DNA from: Terfezia claveryi
Taxonomy: Eukaryota; Ascomycota; Pezizomycetes; Pezizales; Pezizaceae
Length of the DNA stretch: 64,000 bases
Direction: 5' to 3'
Assembly (NCBI GenBank): GCA_015179025.1
Contig: WHUX01000074.1
Span: 124,001 to 188,000, forward strand
In this document: positions 47,228 to 60,578 of the stretch, one piece after another
How positions within the stretch are numbered: the first letter of the stretch is position 1
How the letters are laid out: the number at the start of each line of letters is the position of its first letter
Made by a program: the position numbers and the translations under genes
The notes under the pieces: generated by a model
What the model was told of the DNA's origin: nothing
The model's database searches: none
Seen by the model: only the letters and a program-made list of their open reading frames with translations

Positions 47228-50200
47228 TGTCCCCTTCGATCAACGATTTAGAGCGCCAGGATGCATCCTGGTGCCATCTCTCTTGATCCTGTTATTTGTG
47301 ATGGGCTTAGCTGTAGAAGGCGCGGGAAGGAACAGAAACGACTGTGGCGAGACCAGAATCGGGCGACAGGTTGGAGCGAGGTAGTCTGAGCTACACTTTA
47401 GAGGTGAAACTGAAGATCGATATATTTGTAGCTAGGTGCAGGGAAATAAACAAGTGTTGCGTGAAGAAGAGAAACAGGAATATATGGTGGAAACTGGCCC
47501 TATGATGACGAGGTTCAAGCTAAAATACGAGATTCAACGGAACATGGCTACAAAGCTGTGGGAAGACTCTTGTATGAAATAGAAAAAAAAAACATTGAGT
47601 TCGGCAATAGACTTTCTATCACGATGAGGTCGAATCTACTAGACGTTCTAACTTCAAGTAAGTGAGTACCCAACTAGGACTTCCGGGATGTGGTCGGTTG
47701 TCATGTGGGTCGGGACAGGAATCGGCGCTAAATCAAGGGTCATGTTGAGCCAGCCGGCAATTGCGTGAGTTGCCAATATACGACAGGGGCTGGCGGGGTC
47801 TTAGGTCAAGTATATGATCTGTAATAGTAGAATTGAAAGTGTAGTAAAAGATGAAGATGTATCTAGCAGAGCTTGTACCAGCAACTACAGCTGGCATCCA
47901 GTCATGGCTGATTCTTCACAACTTCTCAGATACAGATTCCAAAATTGTTTCTTTTGCCAAGAAGGTACTTTTAATATCAATTCATATATAGTATATAAGT
48001 AATTAGTATTGCTCTATAGACTGGAGCCTTACCTTGTTAGAGTATGGTATTTCCAATTATATAGTTGGTTAGTTGTCAGCACTAGAGAGGGCTAGGTAGT
48101 TGTCTTATCTTGCCTCAAAACATCTCTAATTTATTATAGAAACCTTTGGAATTGAATTAATATTGCTTTTTCCCTCAAATATCCAAAATACATTAATTTG
48201 CTAGTTCTTACTATTTATCATTCACAATTCTTGGAACTAACTAAATTTTATATTCAAAATCTGAGTTTGGTAGTTACTTATACTATTTTTCTCGGAGGTA
48301 GTTGGTCCAAGGTATCCACTAAAACGATTATATGAACTAGCAGTCTTGTCAAATCTGCTTGCTTTTCCAATGTTTTATTCTACTTCATACACTAAACTAT
48401 AGCCCTTATATCTTGGATGCTGAGTTTCTTTGACATATTTGATCTAGGAGCATTTTCAATATATAACTCCCACTCATCTGTTCAATCAAGGGAATAATGA
48501 ATGTTTTGACCAAAGACCGCAAGAACCAAACTGGCAGAGCGTTTGTTGGTCACTGTGCATACATTCAAAAGCATAGAGTCACGCCTAGCATAGAGTGGTA
48601 TAGCGCCTGTATCTCAATTATATCCCATAAGAGAGTGGCATTTCATATAAGTCCGTGTTATTCCAGTGTCAATTCAAATGATTTTCTCGAGTGCTAAATT
48701 TTTTTTTTCTTAAGAAAAAGATATACATCTCCTCTATAGCAACCTCAATCACTACAGATAATTTTCCAATACCCCCTGAGCCCGGAACCCTGAGCTTCAG
48801 TAGCTGCTTTTGCCGAGCGGGGTAGGCTGATTGTGCAAGCTCCTCCTTTAATATATTAATGCTGGTTTGGATTGGATATAGGTAATAGGTTAAGGTCTCT
48901 TAGTGCTCATGACGTTTATTGGTGTCATATCCAGCATATTAGGGGGAAAGTCGTCAAGGGGCGGGTCGTCGGGGAGGTCATAGTACAAGGAGGGGTATAA
49001 GTACCCTCAAGCCAACCTTTCCTTCACATATACAACTCGCGGCAACCTCAACGCGCACTTTGCCTTCCCATTTTTCTGGTGTCTGAGTGGGAAATTCGCC
49101 TGAGCAGTTGTCTGTGTACCGTCATCTATCTATACATAGCTTTCTCGGTCTACTGTGTCTTTCCTGGTGAAGGAGGGGGGAAAAAGGGAGGTTGTTCAGG
49201 GTTACAGTGCACCGAGTTCATGCTGCTTTAACATCAAGCCCACCTATTTCACTGTTTTCTTGCAGTGAATGTACTATTCAAGTTTGCTACACACCAAAAT
49301 GAAAGATAGTTCACACATAATAACAGCAATAAAATGTGTAGTATCTTTACCTAGTATGGGAACGGATCGAAGGCCGCCCACCAAAGCCGCTGATGAGGGT
49401 CAAGGTAGTTTGGTTGACAGCGGGGTTGCAGGCAATGAAGAAGCACGGGAGCGGCGGCGCGGGTCGGTAAACGGGTGCTAATGTGCCTGATATAGCCATG
49501 TTGGTTGGGATCCGTCAAGCATACAAAATCGGGTCACCAAACCTGGGACAATAATGGAGTCACCCCTTGAAGGGCTCGGAAATCGGGGACAGCAAAGAGC
49601 ATGAGCATATGAGCATACAAGATCGGGAGAGAGAGCAGACCATCCAATTGCGACTGCGGTGGCATTCAGATTCGTAGTCATGACTATTAGTGGGGGGGGG
49701 GAAGCCCTTTTCTCTTTACAGATACCTCTTTTCCCTTTATTAGATTTTTTATAAAAATCTATAAAGGGTAAAGGTACGTACCTAGCGGGGCGAGGAGGGA
49801 GAAGGTGGGAAATAGCGGAGCGGGGCCAGGAGTGGGCAGGAAATGTGGGAAGCGGCGGCTACCGGTAGGTAGCGGGGATCGAGAGTGGGGTAGGGAAAGG
49901 GTTCAGCAGGGAAGAGCCGTGCGGAGAAACATCACCTGACCGGTGGGCTGGACATTTCTACACGCGGCCTAAACGCCTACATACACATGTGCAAAAATAC
50001 TACTGGCTAGGGTACATAATATAACTCTAGATTACTGACATAATAATCTCACTTCTTCTCTCCCCTAGAAATAGGTTTACTTCGGTTGGATGTTGTTTAT
50101 TCTCTGTATATTTCGCCTTTTTCCTATTTGTAGTAATGGTATTTTGCTATAAGAATTTAACAAGTTAAGAGAAGATGAGGCCTAGCGCAATACCCTCTAG

Positions 50201-53200
50201 ATGACGATACTTTCGTGTGCTCCGCTGTGGTGCGGAGAACATTCTGGAAATATATGCCCTCTAAAATGGGGGTATAGGTTTTTTATTTTATTTTTTTAAT
50301 ATGGCAAGAACGGGACAGAATCATGCGATCTGCTCAGGAGGAGTTAATTATTAATGTTTCCACAACAATGATTGAACTGCCATGGGCAACTTTTGACGCT
50401 GATTTCAATTCTGTTGAGAGAAATAAATCCCCTATGGTCAGGACGTTGAGATGGGGCATGCTCCCCATACAATTCGTATAGGTACCATATGATTCGATAT
50501 AAGTTAACAATGCATGCACCCAAACAGCTATATGACATTCTGATGTCAAAGGTCCCCCATGTGTGAAGTCTCGCTAAATTATTCCGGGCCCCAACTAAGC
50601 CTCTAATCGCCCTCACACTACGCCCGTTTCCTCTCGCCCTCTTCTCCGGGGACCTACCATTGAGGCACAGCCAGAGCCCCTGCACTCAGATTCTAATGAT
50701 AACTACTTACGCTATCTAAAGGTAACTACCTTGATGCCCATCTCGACACAAAGTATCCTCAAGGCTATTTCCTATGGGGTACTCTAATTGGTTAGCATGT
50801 TATTGGGGACGGGGTGCTTTCGTTGTATTCAATAGCCAGCAACTGCGGATGGCATGAATGACTGGCATAGGTAGGCACTTTTATGATCACCTTGGTTGTA
50901 ACCACAGCCACCCACTATCCTGGACTGTGTAAAAAGTTGACCAAAGTCGTGAGAGGGGGTTTTATCAAAGTCACTAGTCTTGTCGTATATTGAGAGTGCG
51001 AAGTCACGATAACATAAAAGTGTATGTGTGGATACTGGTTAGCCAGCGGAATGGTGCTAATGAGGCAGAGCGGGTAGTAATTCGCAGAGAGAGTGGATAG
51101 AGGACAGCTGACGCCGCTCTATTCTATATTAGAGCACGATGTGGAAGGCTCCTTGCTTAAGGAAAGAGAAATAGAGAGCTGGTGTGAGTTGTATATGTAG
51201 ACGGGAATTCAGGGTAAACAGCAGCAGGGATCTCTACTTATCAGCCAATAGAAAGCGAGATAATGTGACAGTTGCAACAGAAGGCTGACTGCAGAATAAG
51301 AAAGTCGATATATACCAGATGGGGAGTTGGCAAGAGAGTCTTGGCATATGATAGGTTTTTGCACAGCAGGCAGAAAGGGCTGCTCCTGGTTTAGTGGGAG
51401 TAATTGTGTTTGTATCTGTGGGGTTAGGTTCGCAAATATATTAAACATAAGCTCAGGTTCATAGGGTAAGACCTCCTTCAGCATTGCTGGTGCAGTAGGA
51501 CTGTCTGTTGATGTGCCAGCATATTGAAGCTGCCTAGGTGGAATATTTCCTGGAAATTTTCGATTAGTATTTGTATTGAAATGGGCTACCTAAATTTGTA
51601 TTGTGCCCTTTCGCAGCATGTTTTCCAGGTACCTAGTATGCACGACTAAGGCAGTAAAGTCCAAAGTATCATTCAACATATAGTATAGTATACCTTGGAC
51701 CTGGCCGATAAACATATGAAGGGCAATTCACAGAAGGAGGACTCGCGGACTAAACGGCGTAATTGGGCTGGGCCTTATTGTAGAATATGGTACGGTACCC
51801 TTCTACTATATAGATAGAATAGGCTGTTATATCTGTTCTGTTACCTAGGCCGATCAATGTAATAACTGCCAGGGATTGGTACAACGAGACTACTGGACTT
51901 ACGGAGATTATGAATTAGAAAATATCTTAAATGAACAAAAATTCTTCAGCCTTTATGAACCTAATGCATCTCTGGATTAAATTTGTGACAAAAGATCTCA
52001 GAAATAACATTGGTTCAAATTTATTCGGCATCAAGAGAACCCGGCACGGGTAGGCAGGTAGTGATTTTTTGTTTTGTTATCCGTATTCAAGCTATCTAAC
52101 CTATGACGATGCCCGTTCCGAATTCCGTAGTCTCGTACCCGCGAATTGGTATGCGGCAGCTATAACCCCTGCTGGGGAGGCGGGGTGGATATTGCCTATG
52201 CCGGGGATCAGGGGTGGGGTGCTCCGTGGGGGGGAAGAGGAGTAGGCTGGGTGAGATGGTTATTACTTCTCGACCTTTCATTAAATCAACCAAGTACTCC
52301 TCAGCAATCCGTATGACTACTCTAACCCCTTCAAGTATGGTTCTGATCGATACATTGTGTCTATTTATCTAGATGTACATTTTGTAACAAACAAGAAATT
52401 CACGTTACGCTAGGTTATTTTTTCTTTCTTTCCTTCTTTTGACTATACCCGCGATCGACCTAAGGTCATGAGCCTATGCTTTCGGAACAAGAAGCGGGTC
52501 CAGAGAAGTGGCCATGGATTGAACAATGCAATTATGTAGGTATTGGGTTTGTGGAAAGCAAAGGAGGGTCACATTTTTATCTAAAACTCTTGCTATATCC
52601 GTTTCTGTGCGAGCGTTGGAACCTTTTGGTATCAGAGGCCGGAGTGCAATGGGGAGAGTTTCCTTGAATTTAGCCTTAAATTTTTAAGTGTGAAAAAAAA
52701 ATTTGTTTAAAGAGAACTTTAGGTATGTAGAGAATATTATAGCTTTTTTGAAATATTTGGAGTCAGAATCTGAATTTTGGACATATGAAGTTATATAAAT
52801 ACTTCACTCTCCCTCTCCCGATGTCTATCTCACCTTCCGCCTCCACTCTGGTTCTTCTGTTCCCCCTCCCTCCTTGCCTGGTTCCGCTCCTCTTTCAAGG
52901 CCATATTCTCATAGGCTACATAACTTCAGTCAAAAAAAAAGCATTATAGATCTAGAAGCCCTTACGTCAAGATGCGATCCCCGTCTCTAATAGAGCCACG
53001 TGCATCTCCACATGCACCAATGTCCTGTTACCTCCGCAAAAAAAGCATGTCCACCTCCAAGACCCTTATAAGCCCCATAAATGAGCCAGGCAAAGAACCT
53101 CCACCTTTTTGTGCTAGCAACATTGACATGCATATTGTCCTTGTGTGACTAGTCCTCAGGGTGAGGCTGATTGGCTACCGTCGTGTTTGCGGGATCGATA

Positions 53201-54600
53201 TGTAAATAAGAGCCTATGTCTAGATTGGAAATCAGCGTCAAAAGGCTCCGTGAGATCCGATGGGAAGTCTGGGTCTGGAGACATCGTCATCACGTTCAGC
53301 GAGTTCTGTCACTCTGTGTATGCTGAAGGTGCTGCCGATATCGCTGAGTCACAAACCAGAACCATTAGGTAGAGTCAGGGAGCTGCCCCTCAAGGATGCA
53401 CTGCCTAGATAGCTTGAATACGAGCACAACTAGGAGAACTTTCAATATATGCCAGTTTAACGCCTTATGGTGTATAGTGGAATATAGCCTAGCCACTTCG
53501 GCCTGGGTTCTTAGACGGCCTGGCCTTCCTTGATAGCAAGATCATGTTGCCGTCTCATGACAGGGTCTTCCCTTCCAATGCTTTGTGGGGGAGTGGTGTA
53601 CCTAGGATGCCCATCGAGAGGCCGGCCTTGCCCCAAGCCCCTTCAGAATACGTGCTGATATGATAGTTGCCCTGCTCATTGTGAGGATGGCCAGGTCCGT
53701 GTGCGTTTGTTTCGCTGTGGCATGGAACGATCTCCTTGGGGACGATGCTGCGCTGGCCTAGTTCCTTCTTCGTGGATCTTTTGAACGCTTGAATCGGCTA
53801 GAAGACAGAACACGCTAGGAACAGAGGTTAATGACCTCTTTGGTTCGGGTACATAGTTTGCGTGGGTCGAAGTCCTTGCGCCACTGATTTTAGGTCGAGG
53901 GATATTCCACTAATTGCAGGTCGAGGGCTTTTCGCTGGTTCAGTTTAGACAGGTAGTATTTGGAGTCTATGTGGAATGTACGTCGGGCTCAGTATCGTAT
54001 CAAGGGAATTTGTTGCGGACCTCAACAACCACTGCCTCGCCCGAGTAGTGGGAAGATGCATTCGATAGCCAGAGACAGGCGTAAAAGATACATGGGATTA
54101 TTTACAATGGAAATAACGGCGCTCGCACGCCCTCTGAGGGGACTCGAAACCAAGCATCACGAGGCGATTCCCAGACAGCGTAAGTAGGTGGCAACGCCCC
54201 ATTGGCCCAAACAGTCGGAGCCGCAAGTGCTAACCACACTCTATCGAGCAGCACAAGCACCCATCCAGAGCAGAGCACAAATCATGCCGGGTAAAGGAAG
54301 GAAAAGGTTGCCACCGAAGGCGAGCGAGTTAGGAGCGAAGGCAGGAGAGGGGACGGCGGGCACCTGGGGCCTGAATAGCCTTCACATTCGAATCTAATAA
54401 GGCATTTTGACGGACCAGCAAAGATCAAGTCCCCATGGTTCAAAGCGTGTGATGCGATAATACTGCATGAACGAGGTTAAGTCACTTAAGTGCAAGATAG
54501 ACGAATTCTGGGCAGTGGAGAGATTTTTCAACTATACAATGATGACATCCATAATCAGCGGTTTCGGGTAGCTAGGATAGAACGACTGGAGAATGCACCG
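47228..54600. other. 7.4-kb gene desert
   Basis: No supported gene. A TATA-like GGGTATAAGTACC near 48995 followed by a CT-rich stretch resembles a core promoter, but no ORF follows. At 49741-49762 TAGATTTTT...AAAAATCTA forms a small hairpin. A G-run is at 49692-49700. Sequence near 54000-54400 may belong to the 5' part of the LINE that follows, but I could not show it. Confidence 0.4.
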
Positions 54601-54644
54601 GGAGCTTAACTCGAGTCCAATGTGCAGCAACATACAGCCCCATC

Positions 54645-54829
54645 CCGATCCCCAACGAGGTACACTGCACCTACTGCGAAGGAAGCAACCACGGAGCGGA
54701 GGACTGCTACCGCCGCGCCAACGACGTGAAATACGGAAATAAGGACAAGGAACGCAGAAACAGAAGCCGTGGAAACTGGAGGCACTTTCCTACAGCCCGC
54801 AAGGGAAATCGCCGCCTCGATGAATACTA
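54645..54829 (+). pseudogene. LINE ORF1 C-terminus with CCHC knuckle
   Basis: The frame reads VHCTYCEGSNHGAEDCYRR, a C-x2-C-x4-H-x4-C nucleic-acid-binding knuckle (54666-54710). A basic tail (KERRNRSRGNWRHF) follows, with a TAG at 54827-54829. It overlaps the region before ORF2, as in other two-ORF LINEs. Confidence 0.65.
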
Positions 54830-54882
54830 GGCCCACAAGCGCCCAGAAGAGAGGGGGATCATATAGCAAGAGGAAAGAGGGG

Positions 54883-57800
54883 GGGAGAGGCCGAGTTTTA
54901 GTTTCTTATTGTAACGTCAATAACAGCGGGATCAACACCCATGCCTTCCTGGAAAGCAATAAGGAAGCAGACATAGTTTTCATAGGAGAACTGGTAATCT
55001 ACAACACTTCAGAAGGAGCACGTACAACCAACCACCCGAGTTTTAGACGCATCTCCACTCTTTACAGCCATAGCAGAATCGCAGGTTATGTAGCCAACAG
55101 ACACTATAAAGCCTCCTGCCGGAATGTTAGTCACAACACTAACCAGATAAAGCTCGGCTCAATCACAGTCACGGGTATCTACTTTAACGGGAAAGATTCA
55201 ACTACAGTACTCGAGTCAGAACTCAATCAAATACCCATTGGCACCCGCTCACTAATAATGGGGGACTTCAACGCCCACCATCCGTCATGGGGGGGCCAGA
55301 CAACAAACCGCGGGGTTACACTACAGGAGTGGTCGTCCACCAACCACCTCACTCAGATGGTCCACTACCAAGCACATTCATTCCAGCGAGGTACCAGCAA
55401 AAGTCTATTAGACTTGGTTTTCAAAGGGACGGAAATCTCTTGGAAAGAGTCACCACTCCACCTCTCATGGATCGGATCGGACCACGCAGTTATATCAGGA
55501 TACATTAATGCCACCATACCAGAAACACAGCAATACACAACGATTAATTGGACTTGGTGGCAGGAGTACATAGAAAGAAAAGGTACATCAGAAGGCACAC
55601 CACTCTACTTTGGAGAAGCCTATCAAGTCCTCTAAGAACTCATTCAAGAACATCTAATCCATAAATCGGCATCCCATAGAAGTAAGAAGTGGTGGGACGT
55701 GGAAGTACAGACACAGATGGAAAAAACAAGAGAAGTAGGAAAAGAAGGAGGAGAAGGGTACCAAGAGGAAAGCCGCAAGTTCAAAAAGCTAATTAGGAGG
55801 AAAAAACGAGCGTGCTAGAAGAAATTCTTAGAAGAGCAAGGTTAAAGACACCCATGGGACATCGCAAGGGTAGTAAGAGACCCATTCAGGTTTACTCCAA
55901 CAATGGGAGTCCTAATCGACAAAGACAAAAAGTCTCTCTCGACCGACCAGGAAAAGTTACAAGCTTTCCAGAAGCACCATCTCGTAACAAAAGAACACTC
56001 TACCACACCTCCTTCTACACCTGTAATCGCTGAGTCCCCGATACATTACTGAACGGCAGACCAACAAACAATCCTAAAAGTATTACAAGCTCTAAGCAGG
56101 ACTTCTAACTCCTCGGCCGCAGGACCAGACCTCATCTCTTACTGCCTGATCAAGATGATCAAGGACACCCCCTAGGCATGGCTTTAATCAACGATATAGC
56201 CAGAGTAGCAGAAGGCAAAGTATCTCCCCCACTACCATAGAGAAACCTCTCTATGATAATGATCCCAAAGCCAGGGAAGAATCACTCGGAGGTAAAAGGA
56301 TAGAGGCTAATAGTCCTTTCCAATACGATAGGCAAGATCCCGGAGAAGCTAATAGCTGACGAGCTCCAACATACAACAAACCTCTTCCATCCTCTACAAT
56401 ATGGCTCACGCAAAGGCAGATCAGCCATCGACGCAATGATGCTTACCATCTCAACAGCTGAAAAGGCCATTCAAGATAAGAAGAAAGCCACGCTACTAGG
56501 AAAAGACATAGTTTCGGCATTCAATAATATAAGAACCAACAAACTTCTGGACATCCTAGTTAAAAACAACATCCCACACAGGACGGTACAGTTCATCAAC
56601 AGGTTCCTACAACCTCGATCCTTTCCAGTGCTCTGGGATGGCCGTATTAGAGGAGAAAGACAGATGGACCAAGGGGCCCTCCAGGGCAGTCCACTTTCAC
56701 CAGTCTTCTGGCTTATATACATAGGCAACACCCTCAACAGAGCTACACTTGCATACCCAAGCTCTCCAGTGGGCCACCCCAGAAGTACCAGAGCAAATAC
56801 GACATTGGCAAGGATCCCAAAGCCGACACCCTATAGCATCCAGCTTTTCTCATATGTTGATGATATAAACCCTCTGATCACAAGCAGTCTCAGCACTAGA
56901 GCACATAACGAGCTAGTCAAGCAAGTCACCAATATACTAGACTCAGTAGCAAAAGAGGATGAACTCCAATGGGATCTAAACAAGGAATCCAGGCTCGACT
57001 TCCACAACAAAGGCAAGATCGGTTACTGCAAGACTCTAGGAATTACGGTAGCCAGTAACTTCTCATGGAAAAGCCATATCAAACAAAGAACACTCAAGGC
57101 GTCTAGCATGTTAAAGGTACTAACCAGTTTAGGCAACCAGAATGGAGGGTTAAGCCCAACGAGCCTCAGATCCCTTTACACAGGATGTATACGAAGCATC
57201 TTTACATGGGGAGCGGAGCTCTGGAATTCACAACATCAAGGACTCCTGCAACCTATGCAACGCCTCGAGTACCAAGCCCTACGGAAGATTACAGGAGGTT
57301 ACCATAGCTCAAGCCATCAAGCGCTAGGCTGGATCACAAATGTCGAACCCCTCCAAGACAAGATAGAGGATATGAAGCGCTGCTGGGTAGCAAGAGCAAT
57401 TAGAACAGGGGACCAGCAGGTAAGAGCCTATATCGAGGACGACACATCATGGCTGGCCAGCAGGAACCTACACCGGACAAGGACTCCAATATCAGAAGCC
57501 TTCCATCTAAGCGGGGCAGACCCCACAGAACTATCATGGGGCAACAGGGAGGACACAACACCCTTCCCACTGATCTACAGGGTAATTATAGACCCCAAAT
57601 CCGAGCTGTCCAAGCACCTAGGTCATTGGGCAGCAGGCATAGGATCGATACGAGAAGAAGGATGGAGAGTCTGTTACACCGATGGTACGGGATGAAAAGG
57701 GGTGGTAGCTAGTGGAATCCACAGTGAGGATCAAACAGGAGGCACCCCTAAGGACTACGGAGGCTATCTGGGAGACCATGCCACAGTAGCAGATGGCGAA

Positions 57801-58472
57801 TTATTCGCGATGCAACTGGCATTACTCAACGAAGACTCACCCATGATATCGATCCTCTCGGACTCCCAGGCCGCGATCCAGGCAGTCATCAATATGAGCT
57901 CAGGCTCCCCACCCAGATCCGGGATCGAAATAGGCATCAAGTCCCTTATCACCACGAACCCGTAGAGGGACCTCTAGATTTCGTGGGTCAGAGGCCATTT
58001 AGGCATCCCAGGCAACGAAAAGGCGGACCGGCTCGCTAACTTACAGTCCCACCTGGGGGAATTCACAGGCCAGGAACAGACAACAACAGAAGGAGGGCTA
58101 CGCGCAGCCTCCAAGGCGAGACGAAAAGAAGCAAGAACAAAGGTGGGCTTTGGGGTAAGAAGGGTGGAGTGGAATCGACAAGCCCTGTCAGCCTACACTT
58201 GGCTAAGAACTAACAGAGGCCCGCAACGGAGCTGGCTTCACCATATCGGCAAGGCGGAATCAGCAGCATGCACATGCGGTCACCCCACTGAGACCGGAGA
58301 ACATATCGTCTTCGATTGCCCATGCTTCAACCGGATACGCAGCGGTTTATTGGGGGGGAGGAGGAGCTGGGAGGAGCTCGACGAACCGGATTGGAGGAAA
58401 GAAGGGGAAGGAGAAGAGAGATACGAAGCTACAGAGGCCTTCTTCAACCTCCTATACCATGAGCTTATGTAG
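54883..58472 (+). pseudogene. LINE ORF2: endonuclease, reverse transcriptase, RNase H
   Basis: The APE-type endonuclease (about 54900-55510) shows MGDFNAHHPSWGG and WIGSDHAVISG. The reverse transcriptase (about 56200-57050) shows GSRKGRSAIDAMM, GKDIVSAFNNI, QGALQGSPLSPVFW and the catalytic YVDD in LFSYVDDINPL. RNase H (about 57680-58050) shows VCYTDGTG, the DGELFAMQLAL and SDSQAAIQAV blocks, and WVRGHLGIPGNEKADRLAN. The C-terminal zinc-binding motif is CTCGHPTETGEHIVFDCPCF. The frame is interrupted at 55633, 55816, 55843, 56050, 56173, 56238, 56301, 57693, 57963 and 57975, and shifted once near 56175. Most stops stand where a Trp or Gln codon is expected. Confidence 0.9.
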
Positions 58473-58989
58473 TGAGCTGTCGGGAATGCCGTTGCCGTCA
58501 GGAGTTGGAGATGAAGAGAGAGAGTTACGTTTTTTCACGAGTTTCCTTACGCTTCAGCCTCATTTATCTCAGTTCGGTCAGTTCACATTTCCAGTTTATC
58601 TCAGCTTCTAGTCCTTCAAGTTCATCATTTCGCAGTCGAGTACCAGTCAGGCCTCCGGGTCATCGGCTAGGTCCGTTAATGACAGCACGGGTCCTTCTGC
58701 AATTTCGTGTATTTAAGTTTGCGTGGGGTTGGCAGATTAACTTGCCTCTCCCTTGAATCCACCGGGTTTCCGCGTGGCTCCTCATAGCCCCCCTAACGGG
58801 GCTGCATAGGAGTACTGAGTATTTAAAAAAAAAAAAAAAAAATACAGAGGACACAGATGACACACAGAGGAATGCCCAGGGAGGCAACATTGGAGGCACA
58901 CATGTACACAGAAGCAGCAATACAAACATCCCCCGAGGACCCAGTGAGCTGACAACAAAGAAGGAAAGAGAGGAACCCACAGCGGAGGG

Positions 58990-59709
58990 TAGCCCCCGGG
59001 GTCCTGCTTACAACACCTCAATGTGCGTAGGCATCAGAGGCAAGGACGGAATGTGCATTCGGAGAAGGAAGAGCGGGACTGGGTTCTCAGGCACAGGCAA
59101 TGGCAACAGCGGCAACAGAGTCCGACCCCCTCTACAGGAAATAAAGAAGGAAATAGAGACAGCGGGCGCAGCATCGGAGACACGTACTTATACAGGGGTA
59201 ATAGCAGAAATACAGACCGCCCCCCTTCAACAACCAAGAACGTACTCGGAGGTAGCCGTTGAAACAGAGAAGACAGAGAGCGGATATGAGAGTGCGGGGA
59301 TGAGTGGAGGTCCAGAGAAACGACCCGAAGTGCAGACATATGTAGAGGCAGCATCGAAGGGCTGAAGACCAACTGTACCGCCACTATCAGAACAGGTATC
59401 CCCACCACAAATAGCACGGATACTAGTTATGTATGCAGCCCCCCTCAAGTATAAAAGCCTGGAGCGATGCGGGTGGATTGAGGAAGACAACAAGGGCATG
59501 GAAATATTGGTGAATTGGTGGTTGTTGAAGGCTCACTACCTAGTGAGGACAGTTTGCGTCCTCCCTGGGGATTTACATGAAGCACACAGTAGAGATGGCC
59601 ATTTGCAGCTGGGTAGGAGGGGCTGTTGCCCACCACATGTTATGACTGGGATAGATGAGATACCTGAGCGGATGTTACGAATTGCTGGTTCCTTTTTTTT
59701 TTTTTTGTA
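58990..59709 (+). pseudogene. ORF1 fragment of a second LINE
   Basis: One frame from about 58970 to 59709 with a single internal stop (TGA at 59363-59365). Its first part is rich in repeated motifs TYTGVIAE, TYSEVAVE and TYVEAASKG, of the kind seen in N-termini of fungal LINE ORF1. Its second part, CGWIEEDNKGMEILVNWWLL, HYLVRTVCVLP and GHLQLGRRGCC, aligns by eye with the ORF1 relic at 1620-1826. It begins about 150 bases after the poly-A of the preceding LINE. No knuckle or ORF2 follows; a poly-T lies at 59692-59706. Confidence 0.55.
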
Positions 59710-60578
59710 ACTCAGTCAAACTATCTAGTTTATGACGAGGGAGCGCATCCCCGAGTACCCCGCATCCCCGAGGGTTACTCGGCTGGATTATGCACCCCTG
59801 GGTCGTTCCCTGCCCCAACGCACAAAACCAGATACCCCCCAAATACATAACCGAAAAAATAAAAGAAAAAGAATAGAGAAAAATGAGGCCCTTTGTCTTA
59901 ACGTGCGTGCAGGGCTCTCCACACTTCCTCGCACCACTCCTGATCCCCCACAACCTCTCCAGGCTTCCACGCACGGCTCTCCACACTTCCTCGCACCACT
60001 CCTGATCCCCCACAACCTCTCCAGGCTTCCTCCCCCTCCCGTCTCCGACCCAACGGCATTCAATTAGTTGTGCTGCGTCCTGGGTCTTGCCGAATACACA
60101 GAAAGGATCCCGGGGGTTCGTTTTCTACCGGGCCTTTGAATGCAACCTGAGTTTTCTCTTCGACTCACTTATTTGGAAGGTATCTGGTCATGAACGTAGA
60201 TACGGGGCATGGGACAGCCCAGATCCGGCCTGGTAGGATGCGTTCCCTCGTCATAGGAAGATAGTTGAATTCGAGTGCTTACTGATTTACCTTCCAAAAG
60301 GTACATCATATGTTGAATGGCGCTTGCAATGTTGATAGATAAGTGGACGATCTCAAAAATCACCATGGCAACCAGTAATCAGACTACCCCTCTCTCAGTC
60401 TCCTCCCACGTTAGGACATCTCATCTTCGCTGCATCAGCTCCTGTTGCCGATACCACTCAGAACACAATATAAACAGGAAAACATCAAGGGACATGTCTC
60501 ACCTTGGTGCTCTGCCCTTCTACAACGAGGTACATCCTCCTTTGGCCATCTACATCTGATTGCTTGTTGCTAACCCAG
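59710..60578. other. Intergenic / possible 5' exon region
   Basis: Contains a direct duplication: CTCTCCACACTTCCTCGCAC, then CACTCCTGATCCCCCACAAC, occurs at about 59918 and again at about 59976 (period about 58 bases). An ATG at 60494 followed by 36 bases and a GT could be a first exon, but its phase does not fit the acceptor at 60578. Confidence 0.4.
59918..60033. repeat. Tandem duplication, period about 58 bp
   Basis: Two nearly identical adjoining units contain GGCTCTCCACACTTCCTCGC and CCACAACCTCTCCAGGCTTC. The second runs to about 60033. They differ in only a few bases. Confidence 0.8.

Larger units (their letters stand above)
54640..58842 (+). mobile_element. Tad1-type LINE, near full length but mutated
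   Basis: In order: the CCHC end of ORF1 (about 54645-54829), ORF2 with endonuclease, reverse transcriptase, RNase H and a C-terminal zinc-binding region (about 54883-58472), a 3' untranslated tail (GTTAATGACAGCACGGGTCC, GGCAGATTAACTTGCC, GCATAGGAGTACTGAGTATT) and a poly-A of 18 ending at 58842. Most of ORF1 and the 5' end are not recognisable, so the left edge is approximate. Ten in-frame stops and one small indel make it inactive. It is the best reference in this window for the many short tails. Confidence 0.9.

Noticed and set aside
48990..49260. TATA-like promoter with CT-rich leader
   Set aside because: Looks like a core promoter but no coding region or RNA gene follows, so it was not called as a feature.
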